A stretch of 64,000 nucleotides of DNA from Achromobacter pestifer. Its GTDB lineage: Bacteria; Pseudomonadota; Gammaproteobacteria; Burkholderiales; Burkholderiaceae_B. The stretch is taken from the NCBI RefSeq assembly GCF_902859625.1, contig NZ_CADIJX010000006.1, positions 272,802 through 336,801 of the forward strand. The letters run 5' to 3'. The notes beneath the pieces are model-generated. The model was not told the origin of the DNA, did no database searches, and saw only the letters and a list, made by a program, of their open reading frames with translations. Below are positions 1 through 8,073 of this stretch, one piece after another. The translations under genes and the position numbers were made by a program. How positions within the stretch are numbered: the first letter of the stretch is position 1; each line of letters opens with the position of its first letter.

Positions 1-1158
1 GAAGGCGAAAGAGTTGCTCATGGCGATGCGCGGCCGGCCCTGGGCATACCGGTGTTGACCGGTGCTGAAGTCCAGCGTGGGCAGTGCGGGATCCGGCTGG
101 CCGTCCCACACGTGCGGCGCCAGGCGGCCGTCGCCATTGCGCGCCGATAGCGTGATCCATGCCAGCGCGGCTTCCATGGCGCCGGCCGCGCCCAGCGTGT
201 GTCCGGTCAGCGCCTTGGTGGATGCGCAGGGCACGCCTTCGGGAAACACGGCGTGCATGGCGTGGCTTTCCATGGCGTCGTTGTGCGTCGTGCCCGTGCC
301 GTGCAGGTTGACCCAGCCGATATCGGCGGGTGTGACGTCGGCGGATCGCAGGGCCGCCAGCATCGCCTGGCGTGCGCCTGCGCCGGTGGGTTCGGGTGCG
401 GACATGTGCCAGGCATCGGAGCTGGCGCCGCCGCCCAGCAGCGCGACGGCATCCGCGTCGGCGGCTTGGCGTTCCATCAGGAACAGGACACCGGCCTCGC
501 CGATATTGATGCCGCGGCGGTTGGCCGAGAACGGCAGGCACAGCGCATCGTCCACGGCTTCCAGCGTGGCGAAGCCATTGATCGTCAGGCGGCAGAGGGT
601 GTCCGCGCCACCACAGACCACCGCGTCGCAGAGGCCGGCAGCCAGCAGCCGGTGCGCCGACAACAATGCGCGGGCGCTTGACGTGCAGGCGGTCGATAGC
701 GTGTAGGCCGGGCCAGTCACGCCCAGATGGTCCGCCAGGAACGAGGCGGGCGACGACAGGGCTTGGCGGCGATAGTCGTAGTTCGCGGGCCAGGCGCCTT
801 CGATGGCCAGGTGGCGGAAGGCGGGCGCGTTGTCGTTGACGCCGGATGTGCTGGTGCCCAGCACCACGGCGACGCGGGCTGGGCCATGCTGGGCAACGGC
901 GCGTTGCAGTTGCGGGGCGATCTGCGCCGCGCAGGCCAACAGCAATTGATTGTTGCGGCTATGCAGGTGCGCGGGCATGGCGTCGGAAATCGACGGCAAT
1001 GCGCCGGTGTAGCCGCCCAGCGTCAAGCTGCGGCCGTCGACCCAGCCCGTGCGTGCCACCATGCCGCGGGTGTCTCCACTGAAAGCGGCTTTTGCCGCCG
1101 CTTCCACGCCGGCGCCCAGTGCGCACACGATGCCCGGCGTACCCAACCAGCTGTTCAT
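1..1158 (-). CDS. Beta-ketoacyl-ACP synthase of aryl polyene cluster (3' end beyond window)
   Basis: Ketosynthase that condenses malonyl-ACP units onto an acyl chain. The 386 visible residues hold the Cys-His-His catalytic set: Cys158 in TACTSSA, a histidine in GTGTTHNDA, and KALTGHTLGAAGA. FabF-type enzymes are about 400-410 residues, so only a short C-terminus is missing beyond base 1. The ATG overlaps the stop of the preceding lipoprotein gene (ATGA), and it is the last visible gene of a leftward operon with ACPs, a chain-length factor, LolA and an MMPL exporter. It is therefore inferred to elongate an aryl polyene rather than to serve housekeeping fatty acid synthesis. Confidence 0.9.
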   Translation of the reverse strand, partial: MNSWLGTPGIVCALGAGVEAAAKAAFSGDTRGMVARTGWVDGRSLTLGGYTGALPSISDAMPAHLHSRNNQLLLACAAQIAPQLQRAVAQHGPARVAVVLGTSTSGVNDNAPAFRHLAIEGAWPANYDYRRQALSSPASFLADHLGVTGPAYTLSTACTSSARALLSAHRLLAAGLCDAVVCGGADTLCRLTINGFATLEAVDDALCLPFSANRRGINIGEAGVLFLMERQAADADAVALLGGGASSDAWHMSAPEPTGAGARQAMLAALRSADVTPADIGWVNLHGTGTTHNDAMESHAMHAVFPEGVPCASTKALTGHTLGAAGAMEAALAWITLSARNGDGRLAPHVWDGQPDPALPTLDFSTGQHRYAQGRPRIAMSNSFAF

Positions 1159-1712
1159 GGCTGCTCCTTGAGCGGCGCAATCCGCCAGGTGATGCCGTTG
1201 GCACTGGTGATGGAAAAGACGTTCGGGTCGGAAGCTTGCCCCCAGCGGACGGTCCAGCGCGAGGCCCCCCGGTCTTGCAGGCTACGTTCAGCCGCGCCAT
1301 CGCCGGTCTGGCGCACACGCCAGGCGCCCGGGCCATAAGCGGCATCCAGATCCGCTTGCGGCGTCCAGGCGAACATCAGCGCGGCGAAGAGGTCGCGGGC
1401 CTGGGCGTTTGGCCGCAGGAAGCCATCATTGCGCCACTGTCCGTGTTCGAGCATCTGCCGCGCCTGGGGCACGCCCATGGGGTCGAACAACGACCAACGC
1501 AGCGCGTCGCCTTCGCGCTGCACCACCAGCATCGTGTCCAGCGGCGGCTGGCCGGCGGCCACCTGCACCACATGCAACTGGCGCGGCAAGGCGAAGTCGG
1601 TGTCGTGCTTGGGCACGGGCGGGGCGCTTGCGCAGCCGGCAAGCAAGGCGATGGCCATCGCCGCGGCGATGGCGCGGCCACGGGACAGGAGGGGCAGGGA
1701 AGCACGCATCAT
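1155..1712 (-). CDS. DUF3261-type lipoprotein
   Basis: Predicted 185-residue lipoprotein of unknown biochemical role. The start is taken at the first of two adjacent ATG codons, 5 bases after the upstream stop. It gives a signal peptide with a lipobox, LLAGC, near residue 23, so the mature protein should begin with a lipidated cysteine. Small DUF3261 lipoproteins recur in aryl polyene clusters beside LolA and MMPL genes, and a role in placing or anchoring the product in the outer membrane is only inferred. A longer reading frame upstream overlaps the flavoprotein gene and has no signal peptide. Confidence 0.75.
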   Translation of the reverse strand: MMRASLPLLSRGRAIAAAMAIALLAGCASAPPVPKHDTDFALPRQLHVVQVAAGQPPLDTMLVVQREGDALRWSLFDPMGVPQARQMLEHGQWRNDGFLRPNAQARDLFAALMFAWTPQADLDAAYGPGAWRVRQTGDGAAERSLQDRGASRWTVRWGQASDPNVFSITSANGITWRIAPLKEQP

Positions 1713-1717
1713 GGGGC

Positions 1718-2965
1718 TCAGGCGGGTTCCGCTTGCGCGTCCACGCCGCGGCAAAGCTCGCTCAACATGCGCAGACGGCGCTGCGGATTGGCGACAAACG
1801 GATTGTTGGCATCCCAGGCGTACCCCGCCAGGATGGAGCTGATCATGCGCCGAATGTCCGGTTGGGCGTTCTTGTAGAACACGACATCCTGGAATTCGCC
1901 GCTGTACCAACCTTGCACATAGGCACGGAACGTTTCTACCCCGACCATCAGCGGATCGGCAAAATCGCGTTGCCAGTCGACGAGTTCGCCGCCCAGTTCG
2001 CGGTGCAGGGCGTCGGCCGCCAGCTTGGACGAGCGCAGGGCAATGGTGACGCCGGATGAAAACACCGGGTCCAGGAATTCAGCGGCATTACCCAGCAATG
2101 CGTAGCCCGGGCCATGCAAGCGCGTGACGCTGGCGGAATAGCCGCCGATGGTATTGGCCGGCGTATCCCACACCGCATTCGCCAGGACGCGCTTGAGGTT
2201 GGGAGCGGCCTCGGCCATGGCGCGCAAGGTCGTCATCAAGTCCTGGTCCGGGCCGCCGAACAAGTCTTGTCCACCAACGACGCCGAACGAGCAACGTCCA
2301 TTCGAGAACGGGATCAACCAATACCAGATGCCGGCTTGCTCGGGATGCACGCTGATCAGAATCTTGTCGCGATCGAAACCGGGGTCGTCGATGCGGTCTT
2401 CGATATGCGTGAAGATGGCCTTGCGCGGCGGCATCGACGAAGGGCGTTCAAGGTCCAGCAGGCGTGCCAGGACGCGGCCGTAGCCGCTGGCGTCCAGCAC
2501 GAAGCGGCTCTTGATCTGGCGGGTTTCGCCGTCGGGGCCACGCACGTCCAGGCGGGGGCCGTCGCCGCTGAAATCGACGGCGGTGACTTCTTGCAGATAG
2601 CGCACATCCACCCCTTGGCGGGCAGCATCGTCGGCAAGCACCTTGTCGAAGTGGGCACGCTGGACCTGGAAGGTGGTGCCGGGGCCGGGGGTGAACTTGT
2701 CGCGGAAGTCGAAGTAGGTGTATTCATCTCCGCGCGCGAAGGCGGCGCCATTCTTCACCTGGAAGCCCGCGGCTTGCACGGCGGGCATCATGCCGGCTTC
2801 TTCGACGAATTCCAGGCAGTGCGCCAGCAGGCTTTCGCCAATGGAGAATCGCGGGAACTGTTGACGTTCCAGCATCAGCACATCGTGCCCTTGCCGCTTG
2901 AGGAGGGCAGCGGCGACTGCGCCGGCGGGGCCTGCTCCGATGACGACGACTTCACGATGTTCCAT
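1718..2965 (-). CDS. FAD-dependent oxidoreductase with flavin-halogenase signatures
   Basis: Flavoprotein of 415 residues. An N-terminal Rossmann motif GAGPAGAVAAAL binds FAD, followed by GESLLAH. WYWLIP at residues 214-219 matches the WxWxIP signature of flavin-dependent halogenases, and a lysine at residue 71 (GFQVKNGAAF) lies where those enzymes keep the catalytic lysine. LDPVFSSG is a further family motif. It could halogenate or hydroxylate the pigment, but homologues in such clusters are usually called simply NAD(P)/FAD-dependent oxidoreductases, so the reaction is unproven. Two in-frame ATGs compete (2965 and 2980). I chose 2965 because GGA lies about 10 bases upstream. Confidence 0.8.
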   Translation of the reverse strand: MEHREVVVIGAGPAGAVAAALLKRQGHDVLMLERQQFPRFSIGESLLAHCLEFVEEAGMMPAVQAAGFQVKNGAAFARGDEYTYFDFRDKFTPGPGTTFQVQRAHFDKVLADDAARQGVDVRYLQEVTAVDFSGDGPRLDVRGPDGETRQIKSRFVLDASGYGRVLARLLDLERPSSMPPRKAIFTHIEDRIDDPGFDRDKILISVHPEQAGIWYWLIPFSNGRCSFGVVGGQDLFGGPDQDLMTTLRAMAEAAPNLKRVLANAVWDTPANTIGGYSASVTRLHGPGYALLGNAAEFLDPVFSSGVTIALRSSKLAADALHRELGGELVDWQRDFADPLMVGVETFRAYVQGWYSGEFQDVVFYKNAQPDIRRMISSILAGYAWDANNPFVANPQRRLRMLSELCRGVDAQAEPA

Positions 2966-3003
2966 GCGGGATGATTCCATGTCGATTTGAAGGAAGATAA
3001 GGG

Positions 3004-5331
3004 TCAGGCCGGCTGGGGCTGGCGGGTCCAGGGCGCCCACAATAACGAGAACGTGACGCCCAGCGCGACCGCCAGCCCGAAGTTGGCGATGGCCGGCGTG
3101 TGGCTGATGGCCAGCAGGCCGAACGACAGCAGCGTTGTGACGGCGCCCAGCAAGATGCCAACCAGACTGGCCGCGCCACCCGCGACGCGCTCATACATGA
3201 AGATGGCGTAGTCCACTCCGATGGCGGAAACCAGCAACAGGCCAAACAGGCTGAACAAGGTCAAGGGCTGTCCGAGATACCCCAGGGTGGCCAGCGCGCA
3301 GGCGGTTGCGGCCAGCGGCACGGCCAGGATGCGCCACGTGGCGGCGCGGCCCAGGGTCAGCAATAGCAGTACGGCGGCGACAGCGTAGGACAGCAGCTTG
3401 AGCTCGGCGGCTTCGATGCGGGTTGACGCGAACATCTGGTTCAGGTCGCCGCTGCGGTCCACCAGCACGACGCCGGGCAGGCCGTGCGCGATGCCCTCAA
3501 GCGCGGCGGCATTGCGCAGGCCCAGCAGTGTGACCATGCCCGCCGCTTCGCCGTCGCGCACACCCAGCCATTGGGTACGCCAACGTTCAGCCAGTGGACC
3601 TTGCAGCGCGTCGTCGATGGTCAACGCGGGCAGCGTGGCCATCGCCTGTAGCTCTTGCCGCAATGCGTCGAAGGGAATGCCAAGGTCCGTCATGGGCTTC
3701 CAGACCTGCGGCTGCGCGGCCAAGTCGGCGAGTTGCCGGCCTAGCGCGAGTTGGTCCGCCGCGGGCGACACCAGTTGGCTCAATGCGCTGTAGGCGGCCA
3801 GGTCGCCGCGCTTGACCAGGACGTCCAGCTGCTGGGCCACTTGCGCCTGGCGGCGCAGCAGTTCGTCGGCGTTGGCGGCGCGGACCAGAAAGAACTGGCT
3901 GGTGGGCGTGAAACCGGTGATCTCGCCGATCTGGCGTGCCTGTTGCAGCAGCGGTGCGGGCAGGCTCAACCATTGACGCAAGTCGTCCTGGATGACCAGC
4001 CGGCTGAGGCCACCGACGGTTGCCGCGACCAGGACCAGCGCGCCGGCCGCGAGCACTGCACGCCGGCCGGCCAGCCGCTCGCGTGCGCGCAACGCTGCCT
4101 CTGCGGCGCGCAACAGCGGCGGCCAGGGGCGCGGACGCCAGCCGTCCATCCAGGCGGGTAGCTGGCAGACGGTGCAGGCATAGGCGCCCAACAGCCCCGC
4201 GGCCGAGAACACGGCGGTCTGCGTCAGCGCGGGAAACGGCGTGAAGGCCAGTGCGATGTATCCGACCAGGCTGGCGGCCAGGCTGATCGTCAGACCCGGC
4301 AAGACACGGCGCAGCGCCGGCCACGCCCGCCAGTCGGGCATGCCGTAGCTTTTGCCGAGCCAGTGCATGGGAAAGTCGACGGCGACGCCGATCAGGCTGG
4401 CGCCGATCACCAGTGTCAGCACATGGATCGAGCCGAATACCGCGATGCAGGCCACGGCGCCGGTCAGCAGACCCACCGCCACCGGCACAAATGCCAGCAG
4501 AGCGCGCACGCGGCGCAGGGCCAGCAGCAGGACAAGGACGATGCCGGCCATGGCGCTGGAACCGATCCAGGTGCTTTCCGCCACGGCCTGCGCGCGACCG
4601 GCCGCGGCGTACAGTGGCCCCCCGGCGACCAGCAATTCCGCGCCGCTGGCGTCGAGCGCCTGGCGGTCGTGATCGATCTGCGCGGAAATGTCCTGTGGCG
4701 CGTCAGTGTCGAAGGCGTCTGCCCGGGTCTCGGCTCGCACCAGTACCCAGCGCGTGCCGCCATGGTCGGCTTGTAGCGTGCCGGTGCCCATGTCGTATTG
4801 CACCGCGCCGCCAGGGCGGAGCGCCTGCTCGGCACGGCGCGTCAGACCCAGCCAGTCCTGGTCGGCAGGCACCAGGCCGGAGGACGAAAACGGGTCGGCA
4901 AGCTCGCGTGCGCGCCGCTGGGCGTAGGCGGCAGGGTCAGTCGCCAGTTGCTCGCGGTCGGCCGCAGGCAGCATGGCAAGGCGTCCGGCAAGCAATTGCG
5001 CACGCAGCGCGGGAACGTCTACGTTCAGTTCGATTTGCACGGTCGCGAACAGGCCGCTTCGCGTCCAGCGGTCAGCCAGCAAGCGGGCGGGCGCGACGGG
5101 GTCCGAGCCGGGTCGCGCCGCAACCAGCGCGATCAATTGCCGGGACAGCGGTTCCTGGATACGGGCTTCGGCCAACTGGCGTGTGGCGTCGGCGGCTGCG
5201 TGGGGCACCAGCTCCATCAGGTTGGCCGACACGGGCCAGCCATTGCGGCACTGCCAGGCGCCGGTGCATAGCACCAGCAGAAGGCCCAGCTTGAACAGCC
5301 GCGGCAGCCAGCGTTCAATCGGCAAACGCAC
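3004..5331 (-). CDS. MMPL/RND-family exporter of the polyene cluster
   Basis: Inner-membrane exporter of 775 residues. It has one N-terminal membrane segment (about residues 12-28), a large periplasmic domain, a block of membrane segments, a second periplasmic domain and a second membrane block: the duplicated RND plan at about three quarters of the usual size. GVAVDFPMHWL in the first half and GVDYAIFMYE in the second carry the aspartates expected of the proton relay. It starts at GTG, preceded by GAGGAG, and overlaps the LolA-like gene by 17 bases. The likely role is extraction of the finished lipid-linked polyene from the inner membrane, handing it to the LolA-like carrier. Confidence 0.85.
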   Translation of the reverse strand: MRLPIERWLPRLFKLGLLLVLCTGAWQCRNGWPVSANLMELVPHAAADATRQLAEARIQEPLSRQLIALVAARPGSDPVAPARLLADRWTRSGLFATVQIELNVDVPALRAQLLAGRLAMLPAADREQLATDPAAYAQRRARELADPFSSSGLVPADQDWLGLTRRAEQALRPGGAVQYDMGTGTLQADHGGTRWVLVRAETRADAFDTDAPQDISAQIDHDRQALDASGAELLVAGGPLYAAAGRAQAVAESTWIGSSAMAGIVLVLLLALRRVRALLAFVPVAVGLLTGAVACIAVFGSIHVLTLVIGASLIGVAVDFPMHWLGKSYGMPDWRAWPALRRVLPGLTISLAASLVGYIALAFTPFPALTQTAVFSAAGLLGAYACTVCQLPAWMDGWRPRPWPPLLRAAEAALRARERLAGRRAVLAAGALVLVAATVGGLSRLVIQDDLRQWLSLPAPLLQQARQIGEITGFTPTSQFFLVRAANADELLRRQAQVAQQLDVLVKRGDLAAYSALSQLVSPAADQLALGRQLADLAAQPQVWKPMTDLGIPFDALRQELQAMATLPALTIDDALQGPLAERWRTQWLGVRDGEAAGMVTLLGLRNAAALEGIAHGLPGVVLVDRSGDLNQMFASTRIEAAELKLLSYAVAAVLLLLTLGRAATWRILAVPLAATACALATLGYLGQPLTLFSLFGLLLVSAIGVDYAIFMYERVAGGAASLVGILLGAVTTLLSFGLLAISHTPAIANFGLAVALGVTFSLLWAPWTRQPQPA

Positions 5332-5968
5332 GTTGCTCCTCGGGGGTCAAGGTCTTGGACGGGGTGGCCTCCGTCATTTGGAGGACACTGCGGTCTCCTT
5401 GGGTTTCGCGCAGTTCGATGCGGTCGACGAGTTGGCCGCCGTTGATCTGGATGTTGTCGAAAATTTGGCGCAGCAGGGCTGAGCGCGGTGTCAGCAGCAA
5501 TTGCCAGGCGTTTGCCTCGCCAGTCAGCGCCAGGTCGAAGTTTTCTTGCAGCGCCCGGGTGTCGCCCGCCAGCACCGACAGAAACAGCCGGTTCTCGCGG
5601 CCCGAGCCCGTTTGCTGCGGCAGGGCCTGCCAGGCGCCGGACTCGTCGCGTCGCGAAATGCCGTTCGCGTTGATGCGCAGATCCTGTGCGATGGGCGTGC
5701 GCAGCAGCCACAGCAGCCCTTGGCCGGTCGCCAGCGTGAAGTCGCCTCGGCTGGTCAGGGGTTGCGGCAACGAGCGCAGGAATTTCTGCTGCACGAAGTG
5801 GCCGCGGACAACCGGCGTGGCGCGCAGTTGAGCCTGCAAGTCGTTCAGGTCGAAGGCGCGGGCGGTCCAGGGCAGAACGGCCAGTGCCACCAGCACAAAC
5901 AGACGCTGGAGGAATGCGCTGAGGATGCCCGGGCGCGTCGCGCCCTTCAGGGGATTCATGGCGTTCAT
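5315..5968 (-). CDS. LolA-like periplasmic outer-membrane carrier
   Basis: Predicted periplasmic protein of 217 residues. A signal peptide ends at TARA before FDLNDL. The segment TPVVRGHFVQQKFL followed by LTSRGDFTLATGQGLLW is typical of the LolA/LolB fold (the F.Q.K and S.G.F..... W pattern). In aryl polyene clusters such proteins sit beside an MMPL exporter and are thought to ferry the lipid product across the periplasm. Its ATG overlaps the thioesterase stop (ATGA). A second ATG three codons later (5959) is possible. Confidence 0.85.
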   Translation of the reverse strand: MNAMNPLKGATRPGILSAFLQRLFVLVALAVLPWTARAFDLNDLQAQLRATPVVRGHFVQQKFLRSLPQPLTSRGDFTLATGQGLLWLLRTPIAQDLRINANGISRRDESGAWQALPQQTGSGRENRLFLSVLAGDTRALQENFDLALTGEANAWQLLLTPRSALLRQIFDNIQINGGQLVDRIELRETQGDRSVLQMTEATPSKTLTPEEQRAFAD

Positions 5969-6408
5969 GCGGGGATCTCCAGGGATTGAAGCTTGCGTCG
6001 CACCGCGTCCACGAACACGGCAGGCGATGCCAACTGCATTTCGCGGGTTTCAATGCAGACCGCGACCTGCTCGGAGGTGGCGCGCGTCAGCCGTGTGCCG
6101 CTTGCGGTATCCAGGATCAAATAGTTGATCTTCAAGCGGTTTTCCCATTCCACCAATTCGGCGCGCACGGTCAGCCGCTGACCAAACTGCGCGGGTTGCG
6201 CGTAGCGCAAATGCAGATCGATCACCGGCCAGGCGTAGCCGCTGGCGCGCATGGCGTCGTAGTTGTGGCCCAGTTGGTCCAGCAGTTCGCAGCGCGCCTG
6301 CTCCAGGTACTTCACATAGTGGCCATGCCAAACGACGTGGATCGAGTCGACGTCGAAGAAGGGGACCCGGATTTCGACTTCAGCGCCGATAAGGCCGCGT
6401 TTACGCAT
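5965..6408 (-). CDS. Acyl-CoA/ACP thioesterase (4HBT hotdog)
   Basis: Cytoplasmic hotdog thioesterase of 147 residues, the usual length for the 4-hydroxybenzoyl-CoA thioesterase family. FFDVDSIHVVWHGHYVKYLEQAR near the N-terminus fits the family signature, where the aspartate of DVDS and HGHYVKYLE form the active site. In the polyene pathway it would release or edit acyl-ACP intermediates. The start at 6408 overlaps the acyltransferase stop by 8 bases. A longer frame upstream only reads through that gene. Confidence 0.88.
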   Translation of the reverse strand: MRKRGLIGAEVEIRVPFFDVDSIHVVWHGHYVKYLEQARCELLDQLGHNYDAMRASGYAWPVIDLHLRYAQPAQFGQRLTVRAELVEWENRLKINYLILDTASGTRLTRATSEQVAVCIETREMQLASPAVFVDAVRRKLQSLEIPA

Positions 6409-7324
6409 CGTCTTTCCAGAAAGGGTAGAAGTTGAACCATTGCAGCGGCGCCTGGCGGCAATGCGCGCCAAGGCGGTCGGCGTAGCGCTGCGCCCAATGG
6501 CCGATGCGCTCCTGCCGGGTGGCACGTGTCCATTCGATGCCGTCCGACAGGCGTTCCATCGCCACGCGGTAGCGAGCGCCGTGCCGGGTGCAGAAAAGCA
6601 CATTGATGGGGCAGCGCAACAGGCCGGCCAGCAACCAGGGGCCTTGCGGCAGCGGGGCGGTGGCGCCCAGGAACTGGACCGGCGTGGTGCGATCGCCCTG
6701 TAGCGGCACCCGGTCGCCAGCGATGGCAAGCCATTCGCCCCGGTCCAGCCGTTGCGCCAGGTCCAGCATGACGGACGTATCCAATTCGCTGACCTGGATC
6801 ATGCGCAGTCCGCCGCCGGCTTCGTTCAGGAGGCGGTTGAAATGAACGGCGTGCTTGCTGTGGACGAGCACATTCAGCCGCAGGACGCCAGACTGTTCCG
6901 CCAGCGCGCGGCACACTTCAATGTTGCCCAGGTGCGAGCCCACCAGGATCTGGCCGCGGCCCGTGCCCATCTGCGCATGCAAGCCGTCCGGATCGTCGAT
7001 ATCCAGATGCGCCAGGGTGATCCTGCCTTGCCAGACATCCAGCTTGTCCAGCATGGCCTCGGCGAACGCCAGATATTGCCGGTACACGGGCAGCGTGCGC
7101 GGCAGCGGGGCGGACAGTCCGCCCGATTGAACCAGCCGCCGCTGGTACTGGGCAATCGCACGCCTGGCGCGGCCGCCGACGAGATAGAAGTACAGGACCA
7201 CCAGCCAGACCACCGGTGCGACGATACGGCGGCCCAACGTACGGGCACCCCATGCCGTCAGGCGCATCAGCACCGGACTGCCCCGTTCGGGCTGGTCGGC
7301 CCAGTGCGGATCGGCGGCGTTCAT
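6401..7324 (-). CDS. LpxL/HtrB-like lysophospholipid acyltransferase
   Basis: Membrane-associated acyltransferase of 307 residues. One hydrophobic segment (about residues 33-50) precedes a catalytic region that includes GSHLGNIEVCRAL, corresponding to the HX4(D/E) acyltransferase motif (H-L-G-N-I-E), and later AGDRVP. The family transfers acyl chains to lipid A or related glycolipids. In polyene clusters it is thought to help build the lipid anchor. The ATG overlaps the glycosyltransferase stop (ATGA), so translation is coupled. Confidence 0.85.
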   Translation of the reverse strand: MNAADPHWADQPERGSPVLMRLTAWGARTLGRRIVAPVVWLVVLYFYLVGGRARRAIAQYQRRLVQSGGLSAPLPRTLPVYRQYLAFAEAMLDKLDVWQGRITLAHLDIDDPDGLHAQMGTGRGQILVGSHLGNIEVCRALAEQSGVLRLNVLVHSKHAVHFNRLLNEAGGGLRMIQVSELDTSVMLDLAQRLDRGEWLAIAGDRVPLQGDRTTPVQFLGATAPLPQGPWLLAGLLRCPINVLFCTRHGARYRVAMERLSDGIEWTRATRQERIGHWAQRYADRLGAHCRQAPLQWFNFYPFWKDDA

Positions 7325-8073
7325 GGCCGGGGTTCCCGCGCCAGCCGGCGCCATAGCAGGGCCGGCGCGCGGCCAAGCATGCCGAAGAACAGCCGCGCGT
7401 GCATGCGGCTGATCAGCAGGTTGTCGCGCAAGCCCTTGAAGTGCGAGACCCCGCCTTCGGGGTACACGACGCGCGTCGGCAGCCATGCCATCGCGACGCC
7501 GCGCCAATGCAGGCGCACCAGGATGGCAATGTCGAAATCCATGCGGCGGCCCACGTGGGCGCCGTTGATCACCGGCAGCACTTCTGCCAAGGGGTAGACC
7601 CGAAAGCCGCACATGGCATCGGGGATGTCGAAGGACAGCGTGTTGATCCAGACCCAGATCCGCGTCAGCCAACGTCCATACAGGCGGCTGCGTGGCACGT
7701 CGTCGCCGTAGACGGGCGCTCCGCAGATCACGGCTTGGGGCCGGGTCCGCGACGCGCTGGCGAAGGCGGCGGCATCGGGCAGCGCGTGTTGGCCGTCGGC
7801 ATCCACCTGCAAGGCATGCGTGTATCCCAGCGCGGCGGCGGCGCGCAGGCCGTCTTGCACCGCCGCGCCCTTGCCGCCGTTCACGCCGCGGCGGACGAGA
7901 TGGGTGTGGGGCAAGGTGGCCAGGGCGTCCAGCGTGGCGGCGCAGGCGAGCTCGGAGCCGTCGTCCACCAGGACGCAGGGCAAGTCCTGCGCAGCCAATT
8001 GCGCATGCACGGCTGCGACCGTGGCGCCATGGTTGTAGACCGGAATGACCGCGCAGAGCCTATGTGCCGACAT
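7321..8073 (-). CDS. Family 2 glycosyltransferase
   Basis: GT-A fold glycosyltransferase of 250 residues. CAVIPVYNHG at the N-terminus, VLVDDGS, NGGKGAAVQDGLRAA and VDADGQH (the DxD metal-binding motif) are all present. It probably adds a sugar or sugar-like group during assembly of the polyene lipid; the donor cannot be read from sequence. I chose the ATG at 8073 because AGG lies nine bases upstream; an ATG at 8079 is also in frame. It overlaps the end of the AMP-ligase gene by 14 bases. Confidence 0.9.
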   Translation of the reverse strand: MSAHRLCAVIPVYNHGATVAAVHAQLAAQDLPCVLVDDGSELACAATLDALATLPHTHLVRRGVNGGKGAAVQDGLRAAAALGYTHALQVDADGQHALPDAAAFASASRTRPQAVICGAPVYGDDVPRSRLYGRWLTRIWVWINTLSFDIPDAMCGFRVYPLAEVLPVINGAHVGRRMDFDIAILVRLHWRGVAMAWLPTRVVYPEGGVSHFKGLRDNLLISRMHARLFFGMLGRAPALLWRRLAREPRP

